NCBI GenBank assembly: GCA_017416055.1
Contig: JAFQDI010000008.1
Coordinates: 1-6,284, forward strand
From: Lachnospiraceae bacterium
GTDB lineage: Bacteria > Bacillota_A > Clostridia > Lachnospirales > Lachnospiraceae
Reading direction: 5' to 3'
Length of the DNA: 6,284 bases
Below the pieces are notes generated by a model. That model saw only the letters and a list, made by a program, of their open reading frames with translations. It made no database searches and had not been told where the DNA came from. Both the position numbers and the translations under genes were made by a program. Below, one piece after another: positions 1 to 5,838 of the stretch. The stretch's first letter is position 1. Every line of letters begins with the position of its first letter.

Positions 1-516
1 GACAGTGTGCTTCTTTACTCTCGCTTTAACGAGCCCTGCGGCTTCGTTTCCAAAGCGGAGATCAAAAAGATTCCGCTCATCAACCTTTGGTTAAAGAGCA
101 TGAACTGCCTGTTTGTGGATCGAGATGATGTACGAGACGGCTTGAAGATGATTCTCGCCGGTATCGAGCACCTGAAAAACGGCATTTCCGTCTGCATTAT
201 GCCCGAAGGAACCCGCAGCAAAACCGACGAGGTCCTTCCTTTTAAGGAAGGTTCCATGAAACTGGCCACCAAGTCAGGATGCCCTATTATCCCGGTGGCG
301 ATCACCGGCGCGGCTTCCCTGTTCGATGATCACAAACCGTTTATTCGTTCAAGCAATGTGACCTTGACCTTCGGCAAGCCGATCAATGTAAAGGAAATGA
401 GTCGCGACCAGCAGAAAAACATGGGCGTTCATGTGAGGGGTGTCATTGTGGAGATGTTGGAAAAAGGTCCGGGATATATTCCGGAAAGCTACAGCTTTAT
501 GTCAAGCGAGAACTAA
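1..516 (+). CDS. plsC: 1-acyl-sn-glycerol-3-phosphate acyltransferase (PlsC family), 5'-truncated by window
   Basis: Membrane-associated enzyme that acylates lysophosphatidic acid to phosphatidic acid in phospholipid synthesis. The frame is open from base 1, so the true start lies upstream; GTG at position 7 is internal. Counting from the first codon, residues 15-41 match the family block running from a 'FVSK'-type segment through 'KIPLINLW' to 'FVDR' (motif II, substrate-binding Arg). Residues 68-73 are PEGTRS (motif III), followed by FKEG at 81-84. Residues 97-101, IPVAI, are motif IV. The catalytic HxxxxD motif I is missing; the first visible residue, Asp, is probably the D of that motif because it sits the usual distance ahead of motif II (inference). 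About 172 codons are present, with TAA at 514-516, so roughly the first quarter to third of the protein is absent. The gene ends just before a terminator and faces the minus-strand operon. The family is clear; the exact substrate (AGPAT or a related acyltransferase) is less so. Confidence 0.93.
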   Translation, partial: DSVLLYSRFNEPCGFVSKAEIKKIPLINLWLKSMNCLFVDRDDVRDGLKMILAGIEHLKNGISVCIMPEGTRSKTDEVLPFKEGSMKLATKSGCPIIPVAITGAASLFDDHKPFIRSSNVTLTFGKPINVKEMSRDQQKNMGVHVRGVIVEMLEKGPGYIPESYSFMSSEN

Positions 517-543
517 TTCATTGTAAACAACGTTACACACAGG

Positions 544-575
544 AAAACGGGGTGTTTTGTGCACCCCGTTTTCGT
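544..575. terminator. Bidirectional intrinsic terminator between convergent genes
   Basis: Inverted repeat AAAACGGGGTG (544-554) and CACCCCGTTTT (562-572) gives a perfect 11-bp stem with a 7-nt loop. On the plus strand the stem runs into TTTTCGTCTTATTT. On the minus strand the A-run of the left arm becomes a U-run. It lies 28 bp after the plsC stop and ends just before the stop codon of the minus-strand lipoprotein gene at 577, so it can end transcription from both sides. Confidence 0.88.
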
Positions 576-576
576 C

Positions 577-2208
577 TTATTTCCACATCTGTGGTCTTCT
601 CTTGTCAATCACTTCCTCCGCGTCAAACAGCTCCGCCACACGCTCCGGACCCGTCATCAGCCGGTATCCGTCCAGGTTCATTCGGCCCTGTCTCAAATAG
701 GTCGACCCCAACTGACACCAATTCAAGGAACTTCCGTCCACATTACAAAAATAATTAAATCCTGCCGCCTTTAAAAACTGATACTTCTCGCTGTCCGCAG
801 GGTATGTGGCCGTACTATGGATATCCGCGCCGTATGCATAAATAAAGACGTCAGTCTTTCCGAGAATCGGCTCCACTCGCAGCTGCCACTTTAAGGTGTC
901 TCTCTGAATCCAAGCCATGTCTGCAGTATTCATGGGAATATGACCCCAGGAATGACTGGCAAACTCCCAGCCGTTTGCCTTCATCGCATCTGCAACCGCC
1001 TTTGCCGCCGCACAATCCGCTTCATAATTATACTCCGGATGTGCATCCAGCCACGCCTGCTGATCCGGCAGAAGATTTGTGCGCTCCAGATAATCAGTGT
1101 CGGTTCGATACCCAAACAGGCCGTTGTATCCGGTCATCGCGAGAATGCCTTTCCGCCCATGATAGGAAAAGTCCGGGTGTTCCTCAACGAAGGTGTCCAG
1201 AATCGGCACCATGTCGTAATCTCCAACCAACACATTTCCGGCGGCATCGGTATATTTGTTCTTTACCTTCCCATTTTCATCCACAAACAGGCAGTCCGCA
1301 AATCCATCTCCCTCATAAACGTGATAATAACTCACGTCGTCCTGCGAAAATACTAACGGTTTCTTCCCCCTCGGCAGCCAAATGCTTTTCGCCCGCATCG
1401 TTCCGTCAGGTCCAAGCTCCGCCATATCGTGCAGACTCACCAGCACATATCCCCGATCATACAGCGACTGAAGGATCTTTTTGAACTCGTCCACCGTCAA
1501 CATGTCCTTGTTGTAGGCGTACATTCGGTCATCTCCGTCAAACGCCCGGTCAAAATCGACAATGAGGGAGTGTGTGAACACATGAGCAACCATGTCCGGT
1601 GTGTTTTCCACGCAAAGGGCCTTTTTCGCACGATACCACTCGACCTTTGCCTGTAGCAGTGCCGACTCGCTGTATCCCTCCCGGCTTTCCAACAAGCCGA
1701 TCGCACCGTCATAATCATACTGTTTGACCTTGAAGTCCGCAGCTGCAATCACCTCGCCCCAAACCTCCGCTTCCTCACCATAATCTTCCGGGGATACCTC
1801 CGAAGGTTCTTCTACCGGTGCTTCTGTCGGTGCCTCCGTTGGTGCTTCTGTCGGTGCCTCCGTTGGCTCTTCTGTCGGGACTTCCGTCGGCTCTTCTGTC
1901 GGTGCCTCCGTTGGCTCTTCTGTCGGTGCCTCCGTTGGCTCTTCTGTCGGGACTTCCGTCGGCTCTTCTGTCGGTGCTTCCGTCGGTACTTCCGTTGGTG
2001 CTTCCGTCGGTGCCTCCGTCGGCTCTTCTGTCGGCGCTTCCGTTGGCTCTTCCGTCGGGGTTTCCGTTGGCTCTTCTGTCGGGCCCTCCGTCGGCTCTTC
2101 TGTCGCGGTTACAGGCTGTTTTTGAACACAAGCGGTACATCCGAATATCATCACCAAAAGCATCGTTAAAAAAACAATGTTTTTCAATAAACGTTTTCTC
2201 GCTCTCAT
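577..2208 (-). CDS. Lipoprotein with Thr-Glu-x-Pro repeat stalk and divergent polysaccharide deacetylase (NodB-like) domain
   Basis: Predicted surface-anchored protein of 543 aa. Residues 1-23 are a signal peptide: basic n-region (MRARKRLLK), a hydrophobic core, then IFGC with Cys24 as the likely lipidated residue (Cys27 is an alternative; neither lipobox is textbook). Residues 36-135 are 25 tandem tetrapeptides, nearly all TExP, forming a long acidic stalk. Residues 147-200 look like a short TPR-like helical segment. Residues 207-543 form the catalytic-type domain. FSQDDV (287-292) stands where NodB proteins have TFDDG, HSWGH (419-423) matches the metal-binding HSxxH motif, and YAYG (457-460) is in place of the usual RxPYG. 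The spacing between the first two motifs is about 128 residues, longer than in compact deacetylases. Such domains usually remove acetyl groups from peptidoglycan or other surface glycans; substrate and activity here are unproven. GGAGAG (minus strand, 2220-2215) lies 6 nt before the ATG. It is the last gene of the probable operon, 38 bp after galM. Confidence 0.85.
   Translation of the reverse strand: MRARKRLLKNIVFLTMLLVMIFGCTACVQKQPVTATEEPTEGPTEEPTETPTEEPTEAPTEEPTEAPTEAPTEVPTEAPTEEPTEVPTEEPTEAPTEEPTEAPTEEPTEVPTEEPTEAPTEAPTEAPTEAPVEEPSEVSPEDYGEEAEVWGEVIAAADFKVKQYDYDGAIGLLESREGYSESALLQAKVEWYRAKKALCVENTPDMVAHVFTHSLIVDFDRAFDGDDRMYAYNKDMLTVDEFKKILQSLYDRGYVLVSLHDMAELGPDGTMRAKSIWLPRGKKPLVFSQDDVSYYHVYEGDGFADCLFVDENGKVKNKYTDAAGNVLVGDYDMVPILDTFVEEHPDFSYHGRKGILAMTGYNGLFGYRTDTDYLERTNLLPDQQAWLDAHPEYNYEADCAAAKAVADAMKANGWEFASHSWGHIPMNTADMAWIQRDTLKWQLRVEPILGKTDVFIYAYGADIHSTATYPADSEKYQFLKAAGFNYFCNVDGSSLNWCQLGSTYLRQGRMNLDGYRLMTGPERVAELFDAEEVIDKRRPQMWK
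1804..2103 (-). repeat. 12-bp coding tandem repeat (25 TExP-type units) with a 72-bp higher-order duplication
   Basis: Twenty-four TExP tetrapeptides (x = E, A, V, G or T) followed by one VEEP occupy residues 36-135 of the lipoprotein. At DNA level the units are 12 bp and imperfect. A 61-bp stretch at 1845-1905 recurs exactly at 1917-1977, an offset of 72 bp or six units, which indicates a recent segmental duplication inside the array. Because the period is a multiple of three, unit gain or loss keeps the frame. The repeat also leaves other frames open, producing spurious overlapping ORFs on both strands. Confidence 0.95.
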
Positions 2209-2246
2209 TTGTAACTCTCCATTCTTTATCGGACACTATCCTGCCT

Positions 2247-3275
2247 TTACGCCCAAAACTCGTCCTCTGCCACGTCAAACCGATACACAGTCTCGCTCTC
2301 AAACTCCTGATCCGGCATCAGAATGCAGTTCGGGAAATTATCGTGGTGAATCGCGTCCGGTGGAATCTGCGTTTCAAAACAAATTCCACTGTGCTTTTCC
2401 TCCAGAAAATTGCCGGAATACACCTGAACTCCGGGCAAATCTGTCGTCATCGTCATCCGCCGTCCGGTTTCCGGATGGTAAAAGATTAATTGATTCTTAC
2501 CTTCGTTCAGCATCCAATTGTGATCGTAGCCTCCCGCAATCTTCAGCTGCTCATCGTCCGCCAGAATGTCTCTGCCCACGGTCTTCGGCACAGTGAAATC
2601 CATCGGCGTTCCCTCCACAGGAAGGAACGCTCCGGTAGGAATCAACGCCTCGTCGACAGGCGTGATCCGGTCACCGTTGATCCAAAGCTTGTGGTCAAGA
2701 ATCTCTGTTCCCCAGCCCTTTCCGCTCAGGTTAAAATAGCAATGGTTTGTCAAATTGAGAAGCGTCATCTGATCCGCCTTTGCTTGGTAACTGATCTTCA
2801 ACTCCCCATCATCCGTTAATGTATAGGTCACTTTGATCCAAAGATTTCCCGGATAGTTCTGATCACCGTCACCACTGAACAGTTTGAACGTCACACGATT
2901 CCGCAGTTCGTTCAACTCCGCACCCCATATGCGAAGAGAATAACTGTCCACGCCACCGTGAAGACTATTCTTTCCGTCATTCTGTCCCAGATGATAAGTC
3001 TTTCCGTGAAGCATAAAGGAAGCACCCGCAATACGGTTTGCCACGCGTCCAACCACTGCTCCGATATAAGCATCCGCATGCTCCTCATATCCCGCCGGAG
3101 AATCAAAACTCAGCACTGCATTTTCAAAGTGTCCCTTCCGGTCCGGCGTCCAAACTTCCGCAATCGCCGCCCCAAAATCAAGGAGCTTCACGCGCATTCC
3201 CGATGCATTGGTCAAAAGATAGGCCGTCACCGGTTCTCCTTTCGCAGTCACACCAAACGGTTGTCTCTCAATCAT
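2247..3275 (-). CDS. galM: Aldose 1-epimerase (galactose mutarotase)
   Basis: Cytoplasmic enzyme that interconverts alpha and beta anomers of galactose or glucose, feeding the Leloir pathway or other hexose use. It is 342 aa, normal length for the family, with no signal peptide. Visible family landmarks are GRVANRI (76-82, sugar-binding Arg), LHGG (105-108, His106), TNHCYFNLSG (176-185, catalytic acid His178), GGYDHNW (248-254, Asp251) and FETQ (300-303, catalytic base Glu301). These correspond in order to the His/His/Asp/Glu active-site set known from Lactococcus GalM. The C-terminal region around residues 305-320 (PPDAIHHDNFPNCILMP) is also typical. The start ATG at 3275 is preceded by GCGAGAAG with a 5-nt gap, a moderate ribosome site. 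It lies 22 bp downstream of the CotS-like gene and 38 bp upstream of the lipoprotein gene, suggesting co-transcription. No galK, galT or galE is in the window, so the pathway context is unknown; specificity for galactose is inferred from the family only. Confidence 0.95.
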   Translation of the reverse strand: MIERQPFGVTAKGEPVTAYLLTNASGMRVKLLDFGAAIAEVWTPDRKGHFENAVLSFDSPAGYEEHADAYIGAVVGRVANRIAGASFMLHGKTYHLGQNDGKNSLHGGVDSYSLRIWGAELNELRNRVTFKLFSGDGDQNYPGNLWIKVTYTLTDDGELKISYQAKADQMTLLNLTNHCYFNLSGKGWGTEILDHKLWINGDRITPVDEALIPTGAFLPVEGTPMDFTVPKTVGRDILADDEQLKIAGGYDHNWMLNEGKNQLIFYHPETGRRMTMTTDLPGVQVYSGNFLEEKHSGICFETQIPPDAIHHDNFPNCILMPDQEFESETVYRFDVAEDEFWA

Positions 3276-3297
3276 CTTATCTTCTCGCTTTCTGTCG

Positions 3298-4263
3298 TTA
3301 TTCGAACTCTGTTCGTTGATTCAGGAAATCCAAAAATGCATTCCTACCCTCTCTCTGTTGCTCTATGAGCACGATTTTATCACGATTTCTGTCGGAAATC
3401 CAGCTTTTTCGTGTATTATAATAGTAATTTAGCTGTTTCCAGTATTTTTCAGGGTAGAGAAACAGTAAATACAACAAATTCCAATCCCCCTGTCCCATAG
3501 GAAAAATCCGATTGTACGTCTCCAGCATGCGCGCTCCCAGACGCAGACTCCAATGGTTTTTCTCCAACACCTTTCTCATAAAATAATAAAGATCTTCCGA
3601 CCGGTAGCCGGTATGTACCGCAGAAAAACTGATCACGCCGTAACTACCGTTGTCCAGCAGTACATTATGATAGCTATACTCGCCGTGACAAAGCTGCATT
3701 GCCGGCCCGGCCTCACTTTTTTCCAGCAGCTCAACGGCTCGCTTTCCCTGATCCAGATACTCCGCGATCGTTTCCATAATGTTTTGCTCCAGATTGCTTT
3801 TTCCGTTCCTGGCCTTCACATATTTTCTGACCTTCCCCATCTCCCGGTTATGGCGACTCCAGAGATCATGAAGGTCAGTAATCGGTTCCACCGTGAGGTC
3901 GATCTGCTTCAGTGCGAGGTGAAGTCTAGCCAAAATCGCAATCGCATCCATGGAATCGCGCTCATCTCTGGCATTGCACTCGCGTCCCCAAAACCAGTCT
4001 TTGACCACGTGCGGATGTTGGTACTCATCCTTTGAGATCCAGTTCCCTTCCTTATTTGCCACATACTGCTCCGCCGGAAATCCGATTTCCCTAAGCATCG
4101 CCAATACCTGCTGCTCCAGCTGAATCCTCGTCTCTGTCTTGTTGCTCTCCGCCACCCATTTCAATCCGGCATCCGTCTCCACCAGCAGCGCACCCCTCGC
4201 TTTTCCGATCCGCGTCACCTCAAAGTCATACTGATTTAATACAGCCATCCCTCGTTCGCTCAT
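3298..4263 (-). CDS. CotS/YutH-type spore-coat kinase-fold protein, probable pseudokinase
   Basis: Aminoglycoside-phosphotransferase/choline-kinase-fold protein related to the CotS group associated with spore coats in Bacilli and Clostridia. It is 321 aa from the ATG at 4263, chosen because GGGAGG lies 6 nt upstream. The frame stays open further, to 4677, but that would run into the divergent cca gene. CotS-like landmarks include VKDWFWGRECNARDERD (87-103), an 'AILARLH' helix (109-115), LCHGEYSYHN (191-200), and the SEDLYYFMRKVLEKNHW stretch (222-238). In active members the loop is HGDxxxHN and a metal-binding Asp/Glu follows in an NFD/NFE-type strand. Here the loop is HGE (Glu195), and the later strand is ISFSAV (211-216) with Ser at both likely positions. 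Catalysis is therefore doubtful (inference). It is the first gene of the probable three-gene operon with galM and the deacetylase-like lipoprotein. A role in the spore envelope is a family-based guess. The name CotS is not assigned because the family has several paralogues. Confidence 0.8.
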   Translation of the reverse strand: MSERGMAVLNQYDFEVTRIGKARGALLVETDAGLKWVAESNKTETRIQLEQQVLAMLREIGFPAEQYVANKEGNWISKDEYQHPHVVKDWFWGRECNARDERDSMDAIAILARLHLALKQIDLTVEPITDLHDLWSRHNREMGKVRKYVKARNGKSNLEQNIMETIAEYLDQGKRAVELLEKSEAGPAMQLCHGEYSYHNVLLDNGSYGVISFSAVHTGYRSEDLYYFMRKVLEKNHWSLRLGARMLETYNRIFPMGQGDWNLLYLLFLYPEKYWKQLNYYYNTRKSWISDRNRDKIVLIEQQREGRNAFLDFLNQRTEFE

Positions 4264-4269
4264 CTTCTT

Positions 4270-4275
4270 CCTCCC
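4270..4275 (-). promoter_or_regulatory. Ribosome binding site of the CotS-like gene
   Basis: On the minus strand GGGAGG sits 6 nt before the ATG at 4263. It fixes the start and rules out the longer upstream extension of this frame (to 4677), which would overlap cca. Confidence 0.85.
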
Positions 4276-4329
4276 TCTAACCGGTCTCATCCAAAACGGA
4301 CTATTCCAACTTATGAAACAGACAGGGGA

Positions 4330-4357
4330 TTTATGCCGGCCACAGGAAGTTTCGCAA
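4330..4357 (-). promoter_or_regulatory. Candidate sigma-A promoter for the CotS-like/galM/lipoprotein operon
   Basis: Minus-strand TTGCGA (4357-4352) and CATAAA (4335-4330) are 16 bp apart, each matching four of six consensus bases. It would give a leader of about 60 nt. A sporulation sigma factor is possible given the CotS homology, but no convincing sigma-E, G or K element was recognised. Weak call. Confidence 0.3.
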
Positions 4358-4364
4358 CAGGGGC

Positions 4365-4394
4365 TTGCACAAGTGGCGTGTTTGGTGGTAAGAT
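4365..4394 (+). promoter_or_regulatory. Candidate promoter for cca
   Basis: TTGCAC (4365-4370) and an extended -10, TGGTAAGAT (4386-4394), with 18 bp between the hexamers. The predicted start near 4401 gives a short leader of about 26 nt before the ATG. The -35 is poor, but the TG extension supports the -10. It stands back-to-back with the candidate minus-strand promoter. Confidence 0.4.
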
Positions 4395-4416
4395 AATTAC
4401 ATAAAAACACTATCGC

Positions 4417-4421
4417 AGGAG
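4417..4421 (+). promoter_or_regulatory. Ribosome binding site of cca
   Basis: AGGAG is followed by a 5-nt spacer (ATTTT) and the ATG at 4427. It supports this start, which also begins the protein a normal distance ahead of the GGCVRD motif. Confidence 0.8.
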
Positions 4422-4426
4422 ATTTT

Positions 4427-5788
4427 ATGATACAGATACCGATTCCCGAACCGGTCGATTGGATTATCCGCAAACTGGAAGAAGCCGGCTTCGAGGCATA
4501 CGCTGTCGGCGGCTGTGTCCGCGACACAATCCTTGAAAGAAGTCCGGGCGACTGGGACATTACCACTTCCGCACTTCCGGAACAGGTCAAATCGATTTTT
4601 CGCCGGACCATTGATACCGGCATTGAACACGGCACCGTGACTGTTATGATCAAACAGGAAGGGTTCGAAGTGACCACCTACCGCGTGGATGGCGACTATC
4701 AGGATGGCCGCCATCCCACAAGCGTTACCTTTACTCCCAGCCTCGTTGAGGACTTAAAGCGCCGCGATTTCACCATCAACGCCATGGCCTACCGCCCCGG
4801 CGAAGGTGTCGTGGACTGTTTCGACGGTCTTTCCGATCTGGAAAACAAGATTATCCGCTGTGTGGGCGACCCGGAGGAGCGCTTCCGCGAGGATGCTCTC
4901 CGCATGATGCGCGCAGTCCGTTTTTCCGCTCAGCTCGGATTTACAATTGAAGAAAAAACGAAGGCCGCTATCAAAAAAATGGCTGGAAATCTTCGGCTGA
5001 TCAGTCAGGAGCGTATCCAGACGGAGCTGGTTAAACTGATTACCTCCCCTCACCCGGATTACATTCGAACCGCCTATGAAACCGGCATTACCGCCGTCGT
5101 TCTGCCGGAATTTGACCGGATGATGGAGGTTTCACAGCGCAACTTATTCCACGACCTCTCTGTGGGCGAACATACCATTCAGTCCCTGCTCCACGTGGAG
5201 CCCGACCCGATTCTGCGCCTCACCATGCTTTTTCACGACATGGGAAAGCCGGATTGTCTGCGCACGGATGCGGACGGCACGACACATTTCAAGCAGCACG
5301 CCTTTGTCGGTGCAGATATCACTCACACTGCACTGCGCCGCTTAAAGTTTGACAATTACACCGTCGATAATGTGACTGCGCTGGTTCGTTACCACGACAG
5401 TATGCGTGACTGCGTGAGCATCGGAACCGAATTTCCCGTGGCCAGGCCGCGTGCCATCCGCCGACTCGTCAGCCGGATCGGGCGTGACCGCTTCCCCTGG
5501 CTCATGAAGGTGAATCTGGCGGACAATCTGGCCAAGACCGAATGGGCCGCCAAAGTCCATCTCCCTGCTCTCGACGCGATTCGGGAGGCGTACGAGCAGA
5601 TTATTGCGGCTGAGGATTGCCTGACCCTGAAGGAACTGGCCATCGGCGGCAGGGATCTGATCGCGATCGGAATCCAGCCGGGCAAGGAAATCGGCAGGAT
5701 TTTGGATGCTTGTCTTGAGTGGGTTCTGGACGAGCCCGCGAGAAATGAGCGGGAAGTGCTGCTGGAATATGTGAAAACGATAAAATGA
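4427..5788 (+). CDS. cca: CCA tRNA nucleotidyltransferase (CCA-adding enzyme, class II, with HD domain)
   Basis: Adds or repairs the 3'-terminal CCA of tRNAs from CTP and ATP without a nucleic-acid template; cytoplasmic. It is 453 aa, full length. The head domain shows GGCVRD (28-33), the metal-binding pair Asp42/Asp44 in GDWD, and RRDFTINAM (112-120). The nucleotide-selecting motif EDALR (155-159) lies inside RFREDALRMMRAVRF. ERIQTEL (195-201) closes the neck. An HD-domain segment follows, with His249 and His270-Asp271 (LFHDMGKPD), then His289-region residues and RYHD (321-324). The C-terminal LKELAIGGRDLI...GIQPGKEIG stretch (401-424) is the usual tail domain of this bacterial type. Complete EDxxR plus the flexible-loop region suggests a full CCA enzyme rather than an A-only or CC-only split enzyme or poly(A) polymerase (inference). 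It is transcribed divergently from the CotS-like operon and followed by a strong terminator, so it is probably monocistronic. Confidence 0.96.
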   Translation: MIQIPIPEPVDWIIRKLEEAGFEAYAVGGCVRDTILERSPGDWDITTSALPEQVKSIFRRTIDTGIEHGTVTVMIKQEGFEVTTYRVDGDYQDGRHPTSVTFTPSLVEDLKRRDFTINAMAYRPGEGVVDCFDGLSDLENKIIRCVGDPEERFREDALRMMRAVRFSAQLGFTIEEKTKAAIKKMAGNLRLISQERIQTELVKLITSPHPDYIRTAYETGITAVVLPEFDRMMEVSQRNLFHDLSVGEHTIQSLLHVEPDPILRLTMLFHDMGKPDCLRTDADGTTHFKQHAFVGADITHTALRRLKFDNYTVDNVTALVRYHDSMRDCVSIGTEFPVARPRAIRRLVSRIGRDRFPWLMKVNLADNLAKTEWAAKVHLPALDAIREAYEQIIAAEDCLTLKELAIGGRDLIAIGIQPGKEIGRILDACLEWVLDEPARNEREVLLEYVKTIK

Positions 5789-5795
5789 TGACTGA

Positions 5796-5838
5796 AAAAC
5801 AGCCAAATCGTTGCGGTTTGGCTGTTTTCCTTCTTTTT
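5796..5838. terminator. Strong intrinsic terminator after cca, probably also usable from the minus strand
   Basis: AAAACAGCCAAA (5796-5807) pairs perfectly with TTTGGCTGTTTT (5817-5828), a 12-bp stem with a 9-nt loop, followed by a T-rich run (CCTTCTTTTT to 5838). It begins 8 bp past the cca stop. In the other direction the left-arm A-run gives a U-run right after the stop of the convergent SGNH-type gene, whose final codons (from 5837) overlap the T-tract. Confidence 0.9.

Noticed and set aside
940..1656. Several plus-strand frames opposite the deacetylase domain
   Set aside because: No ribosome sites, no recognisable family and basic low-complexity translations; these are shadows of the minus-strand gene.
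1804..2103. CRISPR-like array
   Set aside because: The units are contiguous 12-bp coding repeats without unique spacers, and they translate to an in-frame TExP stalk.
1775..2302. Minus-strand open frame of 175 codons rich in Arg, Ala, Asp and Gly across the repeat
   Set aside because: It is an out-of-frame reading of the 12-bp TExP repeat and overlaps both the lipoprotein start and the galM end; it is a by-product of the array.
1818..2489. Plus-strand open frame of 223 codons rich in Leu, Pro and Ser, resembling a hydrophobic repeat protein
   Set aside because: Antisense reading of the same repeat, with no ribosome site; the sense-strand lipoprotein has a signal peptide, RBS and domain matches.
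4264..4677. Upstream extension of the CotS-like frame to a 459-aa protein
   Set aside because: It would overlap cca on the opposite strand, the added residues show no family resemblance, and the ATG at 4263 has an excellent GGGAGG site.
5342..5806. Minus-strand frame of 154 codons opposite the 3' end of cca
   Set aside because: It is antisense to conserved cca sequence, crosses the terminator and resembles no family.
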